Assembly (NCBI RefSeq): GCF_037126435.1
Contig: NZ_CP147020.1
Location: forward strand, 1,449,001 to 1,513,000
Reading direction: 5' to 3'
Length of the DNA: 64,000 nt
From: Bernardetia sp. ABR2-2B
GTDB lineage: Bacteria > Bacteroidota > Bacteroidia > Cytophagales > Bernardetiaceae
The notes under the pieces are model-generated. The model was not told where the DNA came from and made no database searches. It saw only the letters and a list, made by a program, of their open reading frames with translations. Each line of letters begins with the position of its first letter. The first letter of the stretch is position 1. Of this stretch, positions 42,733-51,478 are shown in pieces. Both the position numbers and the translations under genes were made by a program.

Positions 42733-43540
42733 AAAATCAACTATTCAACGAATCAAATTACAACGTTTAGATAGTCTAGAGTTGTTTTCTGCATCTAATT
42801 CTAACAAAAGCTTTCCATTACATTATCACGAAACATTTTGTGTTTCTGTAATCGAAAAGGGGGCTTTTATAGAAAATAGTAAAACAGCATTACAAAACTC
42901 TTTGCTTATTTCTAATCCTTTAGAGATTCATAAAAATAGTGCTTTCCAAAACCTAGACTATTCTATCAAAACTTTATACATCAGTAAAGATATTTTTAAG
43001 TTTGCATTAGGAAAAAATAAAGTGAATAATGACTTTTTATTGCAAAACTTAATTACAAACAACTTTCTTTTTGACAAATTCAATCAATTATCTAATCAGA
43101 TTATAGATTCTAAGAATAGTTTTGATAGTGATTTTGAAACAAATTTTATAAAATTTATTGAAAAAATTGGACAGTTTAAGTCCAACAAAAAAAATACTTC
43201 TAACACAACTGAACCTACTTGGCTAGAGAACACGAAACAGTATTTGAAGACTAATTTAGCTCAAAAAATAAGTTTAGAGACTTTAGCAAATCAGACAAAG
43301 CTAGATAAATTTCAATTTATTAGAGCTTTCAAAAAGCAGGTTGGGCTTACACCATTTCAATACATTCTTTTGAGTAGAATATCACTTACCAAACAATTAC
43401 TTCAAGAGGGAAACTCCATTACAGAAACAGCTTTAGATGCTGGATTTTATGACCAAAGTAATTTTGCTAATTACTTCAAAAACTATGTAGGAGTTACACC
43501 CAGAAACTATCAGCAGAGTTTCAATATTTTACAAGATTAA
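42725..43540 (+). CDS. AraC-family transcriptional regulator (271 aa)
   Basis: The start ATG at 42725 overlaps the stop of the SRPBCC gene (ATGAATAA). Residues 1-150 form a cupin-like AraC sensor domain (FPLHYHETFCVSVIEKGAFI, LLISNPLEIHKNSAFQN). The C-terminal 100 residues contain two helix-turn-helix motifs: ISLETLANQTKLDKFQFIRA with FKKQVGLTPFQYI, and ITETALDAGFYDQSNFANYF with KNYVGVTPRNYQQ. The domain order and length are standard. Likely targets are its own operon and possibly the serine hydrolase gene that starts 68 bp after its stop, where a -7 box (43556-43563) marks a separate promoter. Confidence 0.92.
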   Translation: MNKKSTIQRIKLQRLDSLELFSASNSNKSFPLHYHETFCVSVIEKGAFIENSKTALQNSLLISNPLEIHKNSAFQNLDYSIKTLYISKDIFKFALGKNKVNNDFLLQNLITNNFLFDKFNQLSNQIIDSKNSFDSDFETNFIKFIEKIGQFKSNKKNTSNTTEPTWLENTKQYLKTNLAQKISLETLANQTKLDKFQFIRAFKKQVGLTPFQYILLSRISLTKQLLQEGNSITETALDAGFYDQSNFANYFKNYVGVTPRNYQQSFNILQD

Positions 43541-43555
43541 GACAAAGAGGTGTTT

Positions 43556-43563
43556 TACCTTTG
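43556..43563 (+). promoter_or_regulatory. Possible -7 element of the serine hydrolase gene
   Basis: TACCTTTG matches TAnnTTTG, 45 bp before the ATG at 43608. There is no TTG at the expected distance, so an activator such as the adjacent AraC protein may be needed. Confidence 0.5.
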
Positions 43564-43607
43564 AGGAAATTATTTTTTAGATTTTCTCACTACAACACCA
43601 TTAACTT

Positions 43608-44834
43608 ATGCAAACTTATCTTAAAACTTTATTATTAATTACTTTATCACTTCTAATTTTAAGCTGTTCAAAAGAAGTTCTTCCTCAAATCAACACTGCT
43701 GAAGAACTAGATGCTTCTCTTCAAAAAAGCTATGAAAAATCTAATTTTGGTGGCTTTTCAGTAGCTGTTATAAAAAACGGTGAAGTAGCTTTTCAGAAAA
43801 GTTATGGTAAAGCCAATATTGAAAAAAATATTGATTTAACCAATGAAATGTCGATGAATATTGCTTCTATTAGTAAAGTATTTATTGGGGTTTCACTTGT
43901 TAAAGCCATTGAAGACGGATATTTTACCTTAGAAACTCCTATCAATTCTATATTGCCTTTTGAGGTAAATAATCCCAATTCGACTCAGCCTATTCTCATC
44001 AAACATTTAATTACTCATACTTCTGGAATAAAAGATGATGAGGCTGTGTATTTTCAAAATTATAGTATTTTGGAAGGCGAAACTACTTCTACAAAAGGAG
44101 CGCAAAGAATGATAAATGAATTAGGAATACAAGCAAATGGAAACATGCTGTCTCTTGAGGATTTTATGAAATCCTATTTATCCACAGCAGGAAATCTTTA
44201 TAACTCTTCCAATTTCGTAAATGCACCTACTGGTACAGAGTATTCTTATAGTAATATTGGTTCTGCTTTAGCTGCTTACCTCATCGAAATTGTTACAAAA
44301 ACTCCTTTTGATATCTATTCAAAACAAGTTATTTTTGAGCCTTTGCAAATGAGTCATACAGCTTGGAGAAAGTCAGAATTAAATGCTGAGTTAGTTTCTA
44401 CACAGTTTTTTGATGCAGAAACTCCTCTTCCTGCTTACACAATGGCAACTTATCCAGATGGTGCTTTACTTACTTCGATTGAAGATATGACGGTTTTTAT
44501 GCAAGAAATGATAAAAGCAAAAATAGGGCAATCTTCATTATTACTCTCAAAAGAATCATACCAGCTATTATTTGATAAAAAATTAGAAATAAGACCAAAT
44601 GGAATACCTGACAAAGAAGATAATTATGGTGTCTTTTGGTTATGGTCTAAAAATGGTCGTATTGGTCATACAGGAGGCGATATTGGAACAACTGCTTTTT
44701 TTGGTTTTGATGCAACGACTCAATCTGGTTCAATAGTTTTGATAAATTCGAATGTAGAAGAGTCTGGAGAGTTATCTCTTGAAGTATTATCTGAAATTGT
44801 AAATGCTTACAAATCCTTTGAGGCTGCAAACTAA
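43608..44834 (+). CDS. Class C beta-lactamase-type serine hydrolase lipoprotein (408 aa)
   Basis: The signal MQTYLKTLLLITLSLLILSCS has lipobox Cys20. The penicillin-binding fold has all three motifs: Ser87-x-x-Lys90 (IASISKVF), Tyr-Ser-Asn (EYSYSNIGSALAAYLIE) and the KTG-equivalent HTGGDIG near residue 356. The segments LIKHLITHTSGIKDDE and PDGALLTSIEDMTVFMQEMI are typical of the beta-lactamase/D-aminopeptidase/esterase group. It probably works on peptides or esters in the periplasm; true beta-lactamase activity cannot be assumed. An AraC gene lies directly upstream. Confidence 0.9.
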   Translation: MQTYLKTLLLITLSLLILSCSKEVLPQINTAEELDASLQKSYEKSNFGGFSVAVIKNGEVAFQKSYGKANIEKNIDLTNEMSMNIASISKVFIGVSLVKAIEDGYFTLETPINSILPFEVNNPNSTQPILIKHLITHTSGIKDDEAVYFQNYSILEGETTSTKGAQRMINELGIQANGNMLSLEDFMKSYLSTAGNLYNSSNFVNAPTGTEYSYSNIGSALAAYLIEIVTKTPFDIYSKQVIFEPLQMSHTAWRKSELNAELVSTQFFDAETPLPAYTMATYPDGALLTSIEDMTVFMQEMIKAKIGQSSLLLSKESYQLLFDKKLEIRPNGIPDKEDNYGVFWLWSKNGRIGHTGGDIGTTAFFGFDATTQSGSIVLINSNVEESGELSLEVLSEIVNAYKSFEAAN

Positions 44835-44850
44835 ACTCAAATCATAAAAG

Positions 44851-44892
44851 ACATGTATTTCAGACCTGCTAATCTAAAATACGTGTTTTTTT
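44851..44892 (+). terminator. Terminator of the serine hydrolase gene
   Basis: ACATGTATTTCAGA pairs with TCTAAAATACGTGT (two imperfect pairs), followed by TTTTTTT, starting 17 bp after the stop. Confidence 0.75.
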
Positions 44893-45058
44893 ATATGAAA
44901 AAATCTATTTCTACTTTCGAAACAGACTAAGAAGCCTTTTCTGCACAACTTGATTTAATATGTTATTTTCCATAAAATTACTTTTCTTGCTTACCAAACT
45001 CAAAAAGCGTATTTTTACAAGAAAATAACATGATAATTCAATATAGAATCAATAAAAA

Positions 45059-46063
45059 ATGAAAATAGGCGATAGAGTACGTATGCTTTCAGGAACAGAA
45101 GAAGGCGTAATCACAAAAATTTTGCAACATGGACAAGTAGAAATAGAAATTGAAGATGGTTTTTCTATTCCTGTTATGGCTGCTGAAGTGGTTTTGATAA
45201 ACAAACAAGAAGAAAAATATTTTGGTAAAAAATCGCCTATCGTAGAAGTAGAAGAAAAAAAACCATTGCTTCCACCTACCAAAAAAGTCAAAAAATCTAC
45301 TGTTGGAGAAGGAATTTATCTTGCCTTTACAGATTTTAATGATAAATTATTGAACGTTTATTTGATTAATAATTTTTCTTATTCTATGTTAGTTACGGTA
45401 AGTGAACAGCTAGAAAATGGTCATGAAAAGCATTTATTTTCAGAGCAAATAGACAAAAATAATGCACCAAGGGTTCACAGATTAAGTAGAGAAGAATTTA
45501 ATGATTGGAAACCTCTTATTATTAGAGCTATCTTTTTCAAAGAAGGAAATTTTGAACCTAAACAAACGCTATTCTTCCAAATGGGTTTTAATAATACCTT
45601 TTTCAGAATCAAAAGAACGGCACCCGTTTTGGAAAGAGAATCATATCTTTTTAGAGTAGAGGGAAGAGAAATTCAGCCAGGTTTACCAGTTGAAAAACCA
45701 CAAGTTATTGATGTAGGAAGCCTTAGAGAGCGAATTATTGAAAATAGCTCAAAAGTTTCGCCATACAAAACAGAAGCTCCTCCTTCTGAAATTGATTTGC
45801 ATATTGAAGAACTGTCACCAGACCATTATGATGTGATGACAAATGAGGCAATTATTACGATGCAACTAGAGCATTTTGAGATTTATTTGGATAAAGCATT
45901 GGCTGCCAATATGGAATCAATTATTTTTATTCATGGAATAGGAATTGGAAAGCTTCGACACGAAATTCATAGAAGGCTTAGTCAGCATCCTCATGTAAAG
46001 TATTATCAAGATGCTTACAAAGATAAGTTTGGTTATGGAGCTACAAAAGCAGTTTTTAAATAA
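45059..46063 (+). CDS. DUF2027 protein with C-terminal Smr domain (334 aa)
   Basis: The N-terminal DUF2027 part starts with a KOW-like MKIGDRVRMLSGTEEGVITK and IEDGFSIPVMAAEVVLI, followed by a charged linker and a beta-rich middle domain. Residues about 238-334 form a Smr domain, as in MutS2 C-termini: EIDLHIEELS opens the fold, and FIHGIGIGKLRHEIHRRLSQ carries the H-G-x-G-x-G-x-LR nuclease/nucleic-acid motif. Smr domains cut or bind DNA or RNA; the D-L-H and H-G-x-G residues are present, so activity is plausible. In other organisms Smr proteins act in ribosome rescue. It is followed after 132 bp by rbfA, which gives a weak translation context. Confidence 0.9.
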   Translation: MKIGDRVRMLSGTEEGVITKILQHGQVEIEIEDGFSIPVMAAEVVLINKQEEKYFGKKSPIVEVEEKKPLLPPTKKVKKSTVGEGIYLAFTDFNDKLLNVYLINNFSYSMLVTVSEQLENGHEKHLFSEQIDKNNAPRVHRLSREEFNDWKPLIIRAIFFKEGNFEPKQTLFFQMGFNNTFFRIKRTAPVLERESYLFRVEGREIQPGLPVEKPQVIDVGSLRERIIENSSKVSPYKTEAPPSEIDLHIEELSPDHYDVMTNEAIITMQLEHFEIYLDKALAANMESIIFIHGIGIGKLRHEIHRRLSQHPHVKYYQDAYKDKFGYGATKAVFK

Positions 46064-46084
46064 CCTTTTTAAATTTCATAGACC

Positions 46085-46108
46085 TCAACGACGGCAAAGT
46101 CTCGTTGA
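46085..46108 (+). repeat. Short hairpin related to the CGGCAA family
   Basis: TCAACGA (46085-46091) and TCGTTGA (46102-46108) form a 7-bp stem around a loop containing CGGCAAAG. It shares the CAACRACGGCAA stretch with the GGGA-loop hairpins but places it in the loop, so it may be a rearranged copy. It lies between the DUF2027-Smr gene and rbfA. Confidence 0.5.
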
Positions 46109-46195
46109 TGGTTAGGAATAAAAACGAACTTTTTGATACATTAATCAGTTACTTTTAGGTAAATCAATCAAAAAACATAACGAAAAAATAGCAAT

Positions 46196-46618
46196 ATGCA
46201 CAACGAGAGCCAACGACAAAAACAGGTTTCAAAAATTATTCAGAAAGATATAGGCGAAATTTTTCAAATCAATAGCATAGGTAAAGATTCCTTAGTTACG
46301 ATTACTTCTGTAAAATCTGCACCCGATTTAGGACTTTGTAGGATTTATGTAAGCGTTTTTCCTCCAGTAAAACAATATGCTGTAATGGAAGAAATTGAGA
46401 AAAAAAGTAGTATGATTCGTAGCGAATTAGGAAAGCGTGTCAGACATCAATTCCGAAAAGTTCCAGAACTAGAGTATTTTATAGACAATACCGAAGAAGA
46501 AGCTGCCGAGATAGAACAACTCATCGATAGCTTGGATATTCCACCTGCTCCAGAAGAAGGAGACGAAAACTATGATGATTATAAGGATGAAGGAAGATTA
46601 AATGCCGATGATTTTTAG
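46196..46618 (+). CDS. rbfA: Ribosome-binding factor A (140 aa)
   Basis: KH-fold protein required for late 16S rRNA processing and 30S assembly. The start MHNESQRQKQVSKIIQKDIG is the family's usual helix. SLVTITSVKSAPDLGLCRIY and VSVFPP form the central strands, and MIRSELGKRVRHQFRKVPEL with EYFIDNT the last helix-strand unit. The acidic C-terminal tail (EEGDENYDDYKDEG) is a lineage feature. Full length for the family. Confidence 0.96.
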   Translation: MHNESQRQKQVSKIIQKDIGEIFQINSIGKDSLVTITSVKSAPDLGLCRIYVSVFPPVKQYAVMEEIEKKSSMIRSELGKRVRHQFRKVPELEYFIDNTEEEAAEIEQLIDSLDIPPAPEEGDENYDDYKDEGRLNADDF

Positions 46619-46623
46619 AATCA

Positions 46624-46661
46624 AAAAAAACACCATATCAAATATTTTATATGGTGTTTTT
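46624..46661 (+). terminator. rbfA terminator
   Basis: AAAAACACCATAT pairs with ATATGGTGTTTTT, with a T-run at the end. It begins 6 bp after the stop. Confidence 0.92.
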
Positions 46662-46687
46662 CATTTCATTTGCTAGAGTATTTTATA

Positions 46688-46828
46688 AAGTTATTTAAGA
46701 ATGTAAATTTTTCCATAAAATTGGGCTTAACAAACCCAATTTTATGGAAAAATAACCCAGCCTTTGTTGGTGTTTTAGTGTAGCGACACCAACAAATAAA
46801 CGTACAAAACCTATTCTTAAACAACTTC
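46688..46828 (-). mobile_element. 141-bp palindromic MITE-like element, copy 3
   Basis: Ends AAGTTATTTAAGAAT (46688-46702) and ATTCTTAAACAACTTC (46813-46828). Both internal hairpins are present (CCATAAAATTGGG/CCCAATTTTATGG and TTTGTTGGTG/CACCAACAAA). Compared with copy 1, the first hairpin has paired changes (GTAGAA/TTCTAC here ATAAAA/TTTTAT). The flanks are TAT (46684-46686) and TAT (46829-46831). It lies 6 bp beyond the stop of the minus-strand DUF302 gene. Confidence 0.85.
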
Positions 46829-46834
46829 TATACT

Positions 46835-47806
46835 TTACTTCAAAACTGCATCACTTAGCATATTCAAAACACCATCAATTTTGTTAGTAAGCTCTTCATT
46901 TTCAATGGAATGACGATTTGCTAAAAATGAACCTTTAAAATAACTTACTTGTGTTTTGCCATTTTCATCTTCCCAAATAAGCATTTTCATAGGCAAATCT
47001 AATCCGATTGTAGAATTGAGTTTCATTAGCTGACTTCCCACTTGTGGCTTTCCAAAAACAAACAGACGAGTAGGGCGGAGCTCCAAATCTGCATTTTGTG
47101 CTGCCTTATCATGTTCTATCTTTGTAAAAACATCGAAGCCTTTTTCTTTTAATAACTTTTCCAATTTCTCACTTGCTTCATCTACTGAAAGTGTGCTTTC
47201 TTTTGTTTGTAAATTAGATAGAATACTTTCTAGTTTTAGATCTTGTAACTTTGTTTCTTCTATATCTGAATAACTGATTTTATCCAAAAGTCCATTCATT
47301 TTCTCCTCTAATTCTGGAAGCATAATTTCATAACGATTCATCAAAACAGATGCATTATTATAAACTACTTTTGTCATTCCATTATCATCATAAACAAGCA
47401 TTTTCATAGGCAAATCTATTCCAACGGCTTGATTTTTTTGCATAAGCTGTGTTCCTACTTTTGGGTTTCCAAAAACAATCAAACGGCTTTGAGGAATCTC
47501 TATCTCAACACCCTTTGCTGCTTCCGAATGATTTACTTCTGCAATAATTTTGAGATTCTCATTTGCTTCAATAACTGATTTGATAGAAGTATAAACTTCA
47601 TCAACAGATTTGGAATGTTTTTTTTGAACAAATGGCATTTGAATTTCTGCTACATTATCTTCATCAATCATTATAATTGTAGTGTCAGTAGTTGAAAGTG
47701 TGTCTGTTGAAGAGCTTTCTGTTCCTACTTTCTTATCTCCACAAGATGAAAAAAGTAAAATAGAAGAAGCACATAGAGGCATAAAATAACTAAAAATAGT
47801 TTTCAT
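46835..47806 (-). CDS. Lipoprotein with two DUF302 domains (323 aa)
   Basis: The signal MKTIFSYFMPLCASSILLFSSCG has lipobox Cys22. Two homologous DUF302 units follow: VNHSEAAKGVEIEIPQSRLI with VFGNPKVGTQLMQKNQAVGI and DLPMKMLVYDD near residues 92-140, and IEHDKAAQNADLELRPTRLF with VFGKPQVGSQLMKLNSTIGL and DLPMKMLIWED near 230-280. The repeated FGxPxxGxxLM...GxDLPMKMLxxxD pattern is the family hallmark. The two units are probably a gene-internal duplication. The role is unknown; the fold may bind small molecules. It is the last gene of a minus-strand run and is followed by a copy of the palindromic element. Confidence 0.88.
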   Translation of the reverse strand: MKTIFSYFMPLCASSILLFSSCGDKKVGTESSSTDTLSTTDTTIIMIDEDNVAEIQMPFVQKKHSKSVDEVYTSIKSVIEANENLKIIAEVNHSEAAKGVEIEIPQSRLIVFGNPKVGTQLMQKNQAVGIDLPMKMLVYDDNGMTKVVYNNASVLMNRYEIMLPELEEKMNGLLDKISYSDIEETKLQDLKLESILSNLQTKESTLSVDEASEKLEKLLKEKGFDVFTKIEHDKAAQNADLELRPTRLFVFGKPQVGSQLMKLNSTIGLDLPMKMLIWEDENGKTQVSYFKGSFLANRHSIENEELTNKIDGVLNMLSDAVLK

Positions 47807-47870
47807 AAAATTGTTTTTTTGATTGGAAGGTTTTTAAATACAACTGGCAATGAAGTAAATAAATGAAATT

Positions 47871-47905
47871 AACTGATTACTGGCAACTAAATAACTGGTA
47901 ACTGA
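47871..47905. repeat. Heptamer array TAACTGN after fabG
   Basis: Five 7-bp units related to AACTGAT/TAACTGG from 47871 to 47905, ending directly at the fabG stop codon (47906). They are the reverse complement of the CAGTTAN units at 18122. Confidence 0.8.
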
Positions 47906-48631
47906 TTAAAGAACTCCCCCACCATCAACCTGTAACACAGAACCATTAACAAAACTAGCTTCTTCTGATGCCAAATACAAATATGCAGCAGCTATGTCTT
48001 TTGGTTTTCCTGCACGACGTACAGGAATGGAAGCAATTATTTTTTCTTGAAATTCTTGTGGAATAGAGGCTGTCATGTCTGTTTGAATATAACCAGGGGC
48101 AATGGCATTGACTGTAACTCCATCTTTTCCTACTTCTCTAGCAAGAGCTTTCGTAAAACCGATAACACCAGCTTTTGCAGCCGAATAATTTGTTTGTCCA
48201 AAATTTCCATAGACACCAGCAATAGAAGAAGCGTTTATTATTCTTCCCTGTTTTTGTGCCTTCATGTGTGGAACAACTGCTTTTGCACAGTTATAAACGC
48301 CTGTAAGATTGACATCAATAACACTATCCCAAAAATCATCAGTCATTTTTAGGAAAGAAGAATCTCTAAGTATTCCTGCATTATTTATCAAAATATCTAT
48401 TCTTCCAAAATCAGAAATTACATTTTTTGTAGCTTCTTCTAAATCTTTTCTGTCAGCCGTATTGACCTTATAGAACTTTCCATTCAAACTATCAGCTACA
48501 TCTTGTCCTTCATTATCTAAATCCCAAATAATTATTTTTGCACCTGATTTATGGAATGTTTCGGCTACTGCTTTTCCAATTCCTTTTGCTCCTCCTGTGA
48601 TAATGGCAACTTTGTCTTTTAATGAAAACAT
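47906..48631 (-). CDS. fabG: 3-oxoacyl-ACP/acetoacetyl-CoA reductase, SDR family (241 aa)
   Basis: NADPH-dependent reductase of classical short-chain dehydrogenase type. IITGGAKGIGKAVAETF is the TGxxxGxG cofactor motif, with NNAGILRDS, the catalytic Ser in INASSIAGVYG and Tyr-x-x-x-Lys in NYSAAKAGVIGFTKALA. GPGYIQTDM-like APGYIQTDMTASIPQ follows. The length and motif match FabG or PhaB; FabG (fatty acid elongation) is the default. No other fab genes are next to it, so this may be an extra paralogue. A nuclease gene ends 39 bp upstream, and a heptamer array meets its stop codon. Confidence 0.9.
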   Translation of the reverse strand: MFSLKDKVAIITGGAKGIGKAVAETFHKSGAKIIIWDLDNEGQDVADSLNGKFYKVNTADRKDLEEATKNVISDFGRIDILINNAGILRDSSFLKMTDDFWDSVIDVNLTGVYNCAKAVVPHMKAQKQGRIINASSIAGVYGNFGQTNYSAAKAGVIGFTKALAREVGKDGVTVNAIAPGYIQTDMTASIPQEFQEKIIASIPVRRAGKPKDIAAAYLYLASEEASFVNGSVLQVDGGGVL

Positions 48632-48670
48632 GTTTTTTTAATTTATGTAAGTTATTATTTTGAAATGGAT

Positions 48671-49528
48671 TTATTTTTTAGATTTTCTTAGCATATTTAT
48701 TTGCTCTTCTGATAAATCTGTCAGTTTCATTAACAATGAATTGTTAAAGCCATCCTTAATGCCTGCTATCGCTGTTTTAATAGCCTGCTTTTCTGCCCCC
48801 TCTTCCATTCCTTCCATAAAATAAGTATCCATGGAACTTTTTAAATCCCAATATTCTTTCAAACTCTCTTGATAGACAAATTGGTCTTCTTTATCATATT
48901 TTGCCACTTCGGCAACCTCTAAAAGTCTTCTAAAAACACCTTCTTGTAAGTTGTCAGGTCTATCAGCTAATTTATGTAGATTTTTAAAAGCAAATAACCA
49001 TTTTTCGTAGTCGTTTTCTAACTCTTCTAGTTTCTTATCAAATTTAGGTATTTCTAAAAACACAAAAGTCAGTTTATCATAAAATACTTTATTAGAATTT
49101 GTTTCAACAAGTTTTACATTATGATGAAATTGATTAGAATTTGAATCATCAAAAACAAAATCTAAAATTCCGATAGTATAAACATTGTAGAGTTCGTACT
49201 TCCAATCTTTGCCTTTAAGAGCCTGTTCTTGAATAGCAAAAGTAGAATAATAGAGACTTCTATCCTTGAAAAACTGCTGTTTTACTCGCTGTACTTCTAT
49301 GATAAATTTCTCACCCTCTTGATTGGTACAATATAAATCATAAATTGCTTTTCTGTCTCGGTCGCTTTTCCCTAAATGCTCTGTATTGAGATAGGTTAGG
49401 TCAATTATTTCTTCTCTATCTCGCAAAAGCTCATTCAAAAAACTTATCAATAAATCTTTATTGGGTTCTTCTCCAAATATCTTTTTAAAACCAAAATCTG
49501 TAAAAAGGTTGATGTATTTTTCTGTCAT
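48671..49528 (-). CDS. PD-(D/E)XK nuclease family transposase-like protein, Rpn type (285 aa)
   Basis: Member of the Rpn/PDDEXK_2 family, DNA nucleases that promote recombination but are often called transposases. The hallmarks are YINLFTDFGFKKIFGEEPNK at the N-terminus, AIYDLYCTNQEGEKFIIEVQ holding the catalytic Asp and E-x-Q residues, and LYYSTFAIQEQALKGKDWKY. The C-terminal third is variable and helical (MDTYFMEGMEEGAEKQAIKT). It has no terminal inverted repeats around it. A possible promoter (TATATTTG, minus strand, 49558-49565; TTG 17 bp further) lies 30 bp upstream. Such genes spread as multicopy families in Bacteroidota genomes. Confidence 0.9.
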   Translation of the reverse strand: MTEKYINLFTDFGFKKIFGEEPNKDLLISFLNELLRDREEIIDLTYLNTEHLGKSDRDRKAIYDLYCTNQEGEKFIIEVQRVKQQFFKDRSLYYSTFAIQEQALKGKDWKYELYNVYTIGILDFVFDDSNSNQFHHNVKLVETNSNKVFYDKLTFVFLEIPKFDKKLEELENDYEKWLFAFKNLHKLADRPDNLQEGVFRRLLEVAEVAKYDKEDQFVYQESLKEYWDLKSSMDTYFMEGMEEGAEKQAIKTAIAGIKDGFNNSLLMKLTDLSEEQINMLRKSKK

Positions 49529-49557
49529 GATTATCTATTTATTAAAATCAATATCAT

Positions 49558-49585
49558 CAAATATAAAAAGGAAGTAGGAGAACAA
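49558..49585 (-). promoter_or_regulatory. Possible promoter of the Rpn-like gene
   Basis: On the minus strand TTG (49583-49585) and TATATTTG (49558-49565) are 17 bases apart. Confidence 0.5.
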
Positions 49586-49624
49586 CATTAAAATTGAAAA
49601 TAGAACAATTGCTAAGACAATAGC

Positions 49625-49849
49625 TCACTTTTTCCAATTAGATGAAGATAGAAAAAATAAAATAATTGTCATCAAAGCATTAAGCAAAACTAATAAAAAG
49701 CCTCCTATAACTACTATAATAAAAAATGCTTCATTGTCAAAAATAACAATAGATAGACTAAGCAAAACTATAATAAAATTGGTTATCAAGACAGGAATCC
49801 AACCATTTAGTTTTTTCTTTTTAATATCTCTGTCCAAAACCTCTTCCAT
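49625..49849 (-). CDS. Small two-helix membrane protein (74 aa)
   Basis: No family recognised. It has a short charged N-terminus (MEEVLDRDIKKKKLN) and two hydrophobic helices (WIPVLITNFIIVLLSLSIVI and FFIIVVIGGFLLVLLNALMT) separated by a DNEA turn. It starts 14 bp after the bshA stop and so is probably in the same transcript. No Cys or other hint connects it to bacillithiol chemistry. Confidence 0.5.
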   Translation of the reverse strand: MEEVLDRDIKKKKLNGWIPVLITNFIIVLLSLSIVIFDNEAFFIIVVIGGFLLVLLNALMTIILFFLSSSNWKK

Positions 49850-49863
49850 AAAAAAACATTTGT

Positions 49864-51003
49864 TTAAACAGCCAAAGTCTTTACTTTATCCACAGCTTTA
49901 TGATAAACTTCTTCATACAAAGGCAAAATATTCGAAAGTTCAAATTCTTTTGCTCGTTTGAGTGCATTTTCTTTAAAAGTTGGCAAATTTTCATCATCTA
50001 AGATAATTAAAGCATTTTTTGCCATATCATTCACATCACCTACATCACTCATAAAGCCACTTACTCCCTGTATATTTAATTCTACAAGTCCACCAGCATT
50101 ACTAGAAATCACAGGCACTTGACACGCCATTGCTTCCAAAGCAGCCAAACCAAAACTCTCCGTTTCGGAAGGCATTACAAACAAATCTGCCACTGACAAA
50201 ACTTCCTCAATTACATCAATTTCTCCTAAGAAACGAACATCAGCAGACAAATCTAATTCTTTTACAAGGTCTTCCATCGGTCGTCTTTCAGGTCCTTCTC
50301 CGACGAGCAATAATTTGGCTTCAATTTGTTTTCTGACTTTAGCAAAGACTTTAATAACATCATCTATACGTTTTACTTTTCTGAAATTAGATGTATGAAC
50401 CACTAATTTTTCTCCATTCGGACAAATAGCCTTTTTGAAATGGTCTTTTTGTTGCTTCTTAAAACGCTCCAAATCAATAAAGTTTGGAATTACATCAATT
50501 TCACTTTTCACTCCAAAAGTATCATAAGTTTGCTGACGCAGACTATCCGAAACAGCCGTAACACCATCCGATTCGTTGATACTAAATGTAACTACTGGCG
50601 CATAGCTTGGGTCTTTTCCAACAAGCGTAATGTCTGTTCCGTGAAGAGTCGTAACAACAGGAATTTGTATGCCTTCTGTTTTCAAAATTTGCTTTGCCAT
50701 GTATGCTGACGAAGCATGAGGAATGGCATAATGAACATGCAGAAGGTCAAGCTTTTCACATTTGACTACATTTACCATCTTACTGGCAAGGGCAAGTTCG
50801 TAGGGAGGATATTTGAAAAGTGGATAGGTACGGATGTCCACTTTATGATAAAAAATATTGCCACTCAAAAGGGCAAGACGTGAAGGTTGGTCGTAAGTGA
50901 TAAAATGAACTTGATGCCCTGCTTCTGCAAGTGCTTTTCCGAGTTCGGTAGCTACTACGCCACTTCCACCATAAGTTGGATAACAGACAATTCCAATTTT
51001 CAT
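49864..51003 (-). CDS. bshA: N-acetyl-alpha-D-glucosaminyl L-malate synthase BshA (379 aa)
   Basis: GT4 glycosyltransferase for the first step of bacillithiol synthesis, joining UDP-GlcNAc and L-malate. The GT-B fold begins with MKIGIVCYPTYGGSGVVATE, then DLLHVHYAIPHASSAYMAKQ, VTTLHGTDITLVGKDPSYAP, INESDGVTAVSDSLRQQTYD and DVIPNFIDLERFKK, which together identify BshA among GT4 enzymes. The sugar-nucleotide motif FVMPSETESFGLAALEAMAC is intact. The gene for the bacillithiol-system protein YtxJ lies 85 bp upstream in the same direction; bshB and bshC are not in the window. Confidence 0.95.
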   Translation of the reverse strand: MKIGIVCYPTYGGSGVVATELGKALAEAGHQVHFITYDQPSRLALLSGNIFYHKVDIRTYPLFKYPPYELALASKMVNVVKCEKLDLLHVHYAIPHASSAYMAKQILKTEGIQIPVVTTLHGTDITLVGKDPSYAPVVTFSINESDGVTAVSDSLRQQTYDTFGVKSEIDVIPNFIDLERFKKQQKDHFKKAICPNGEKLVVHTSNFRKVKRIDDVIKVFAKVRKQIEAKLLLVGEGPERRPMEDLVKELDLSADVRFLGEIDVIEEVLSVADLFVMPSETESFGLAALEAMACQVPVISSNAGGLVELNIQGVSGFMSDVGDVNDMAKNALIILDDENLPTFKENALKRAKEFELSNILPLYEEVYHKAVDKVKTLAV

Positions 51004-51088
51004 TAACGTTGTTTTTTATAAAAAAGTAAGTAAAAAGTTTGATTAAGTTTTGTAGTACCTTTCCCCTAAATATAATTATCTATTTTTT

Positions 51089-51478
51089 TTAAGCCTTTAC
51101 TTTTCCTACCAAATCATCAAAATAAATAGCAGAATGAGAAGCAGAATAAATACATTTTCCATTTTCTACTAATAAAATTTGAGGAGATTCGTGATTGACA
51201 TTCAACTCTTGTGCAATTTGATTTGAAATATTTCTGTGTTGAATTAGATCTAGATAATAAGGCTGCACATTTCCTATTTTTTCTTGATTCCATTGGCGTT
51301 CGAAACGAGAAAGAGCCATCGTACTAATCGAACAGCGTGTACTATGTTTGAAAATAAGTACAGGAGTAGTAGCAGAGTTTTTGATAATTTCTTGAAGCGT
51401 TTCGGGTGTTTCTAGTTTATTCCAGTTCATTACTTGTTCGTTAAAGAGTTTGGAAATGAATTTTGTAACTAAATTCAT
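51089..51478 (-). CDS. ytxJ: Bacillithiol-system redox-active protein YtxJ (129 aa)
   Basis: Thioredoxin-like protein of the DUF2847/YtxJ family, which acts with bacillithiol as a monothiol bacilliredoxin-like factor. The active site is PVLIFKHSTRCSISTMALSR, with a single Cys in the H-S-T-R-C-S-I-S motif. The following DLIQHRNISNQIAQELNVNH and ESPQILLVENGKCIYSASH complete the fold. The start at 51478 gives a 16-residue extension (MNLVTKFISKLFNEQV) before MNWNKLETPETLQE, as in many Bacteroidota homologues; the internal Met is an alternative. It is transcribed toward bshA, which supports a shared thiol pathway. Confidence 0.92.
   Translation of the reverse strand: MNLVTKFISKLFNEQVMNWNKLETPETLQEIIKNSATTPVLIFKHSTRCSISTMALSRFERQWNQEKIGNVQPYYLDLIQHRNISNQIAQELNVNHESPQILLVENGKCIYSASHSAIYFDDLVGKVKA

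Noticed and set aside
43608-44834. Antibiotic-resistance beta-lactamase
   Set aside because: The motifs fit the wider class C/esterase/D-aminopeptidase group and it is a lipoprotein next to an AraC regulator; resistance cannot be inferred.
48671-49528. Insertion sequence around the Rpn-like 'transposase' gene
   Set aside because: No terminal inverted repeats or target duplications are visible; the family are recombination-promoting nucleases rather than classical IS transposases.
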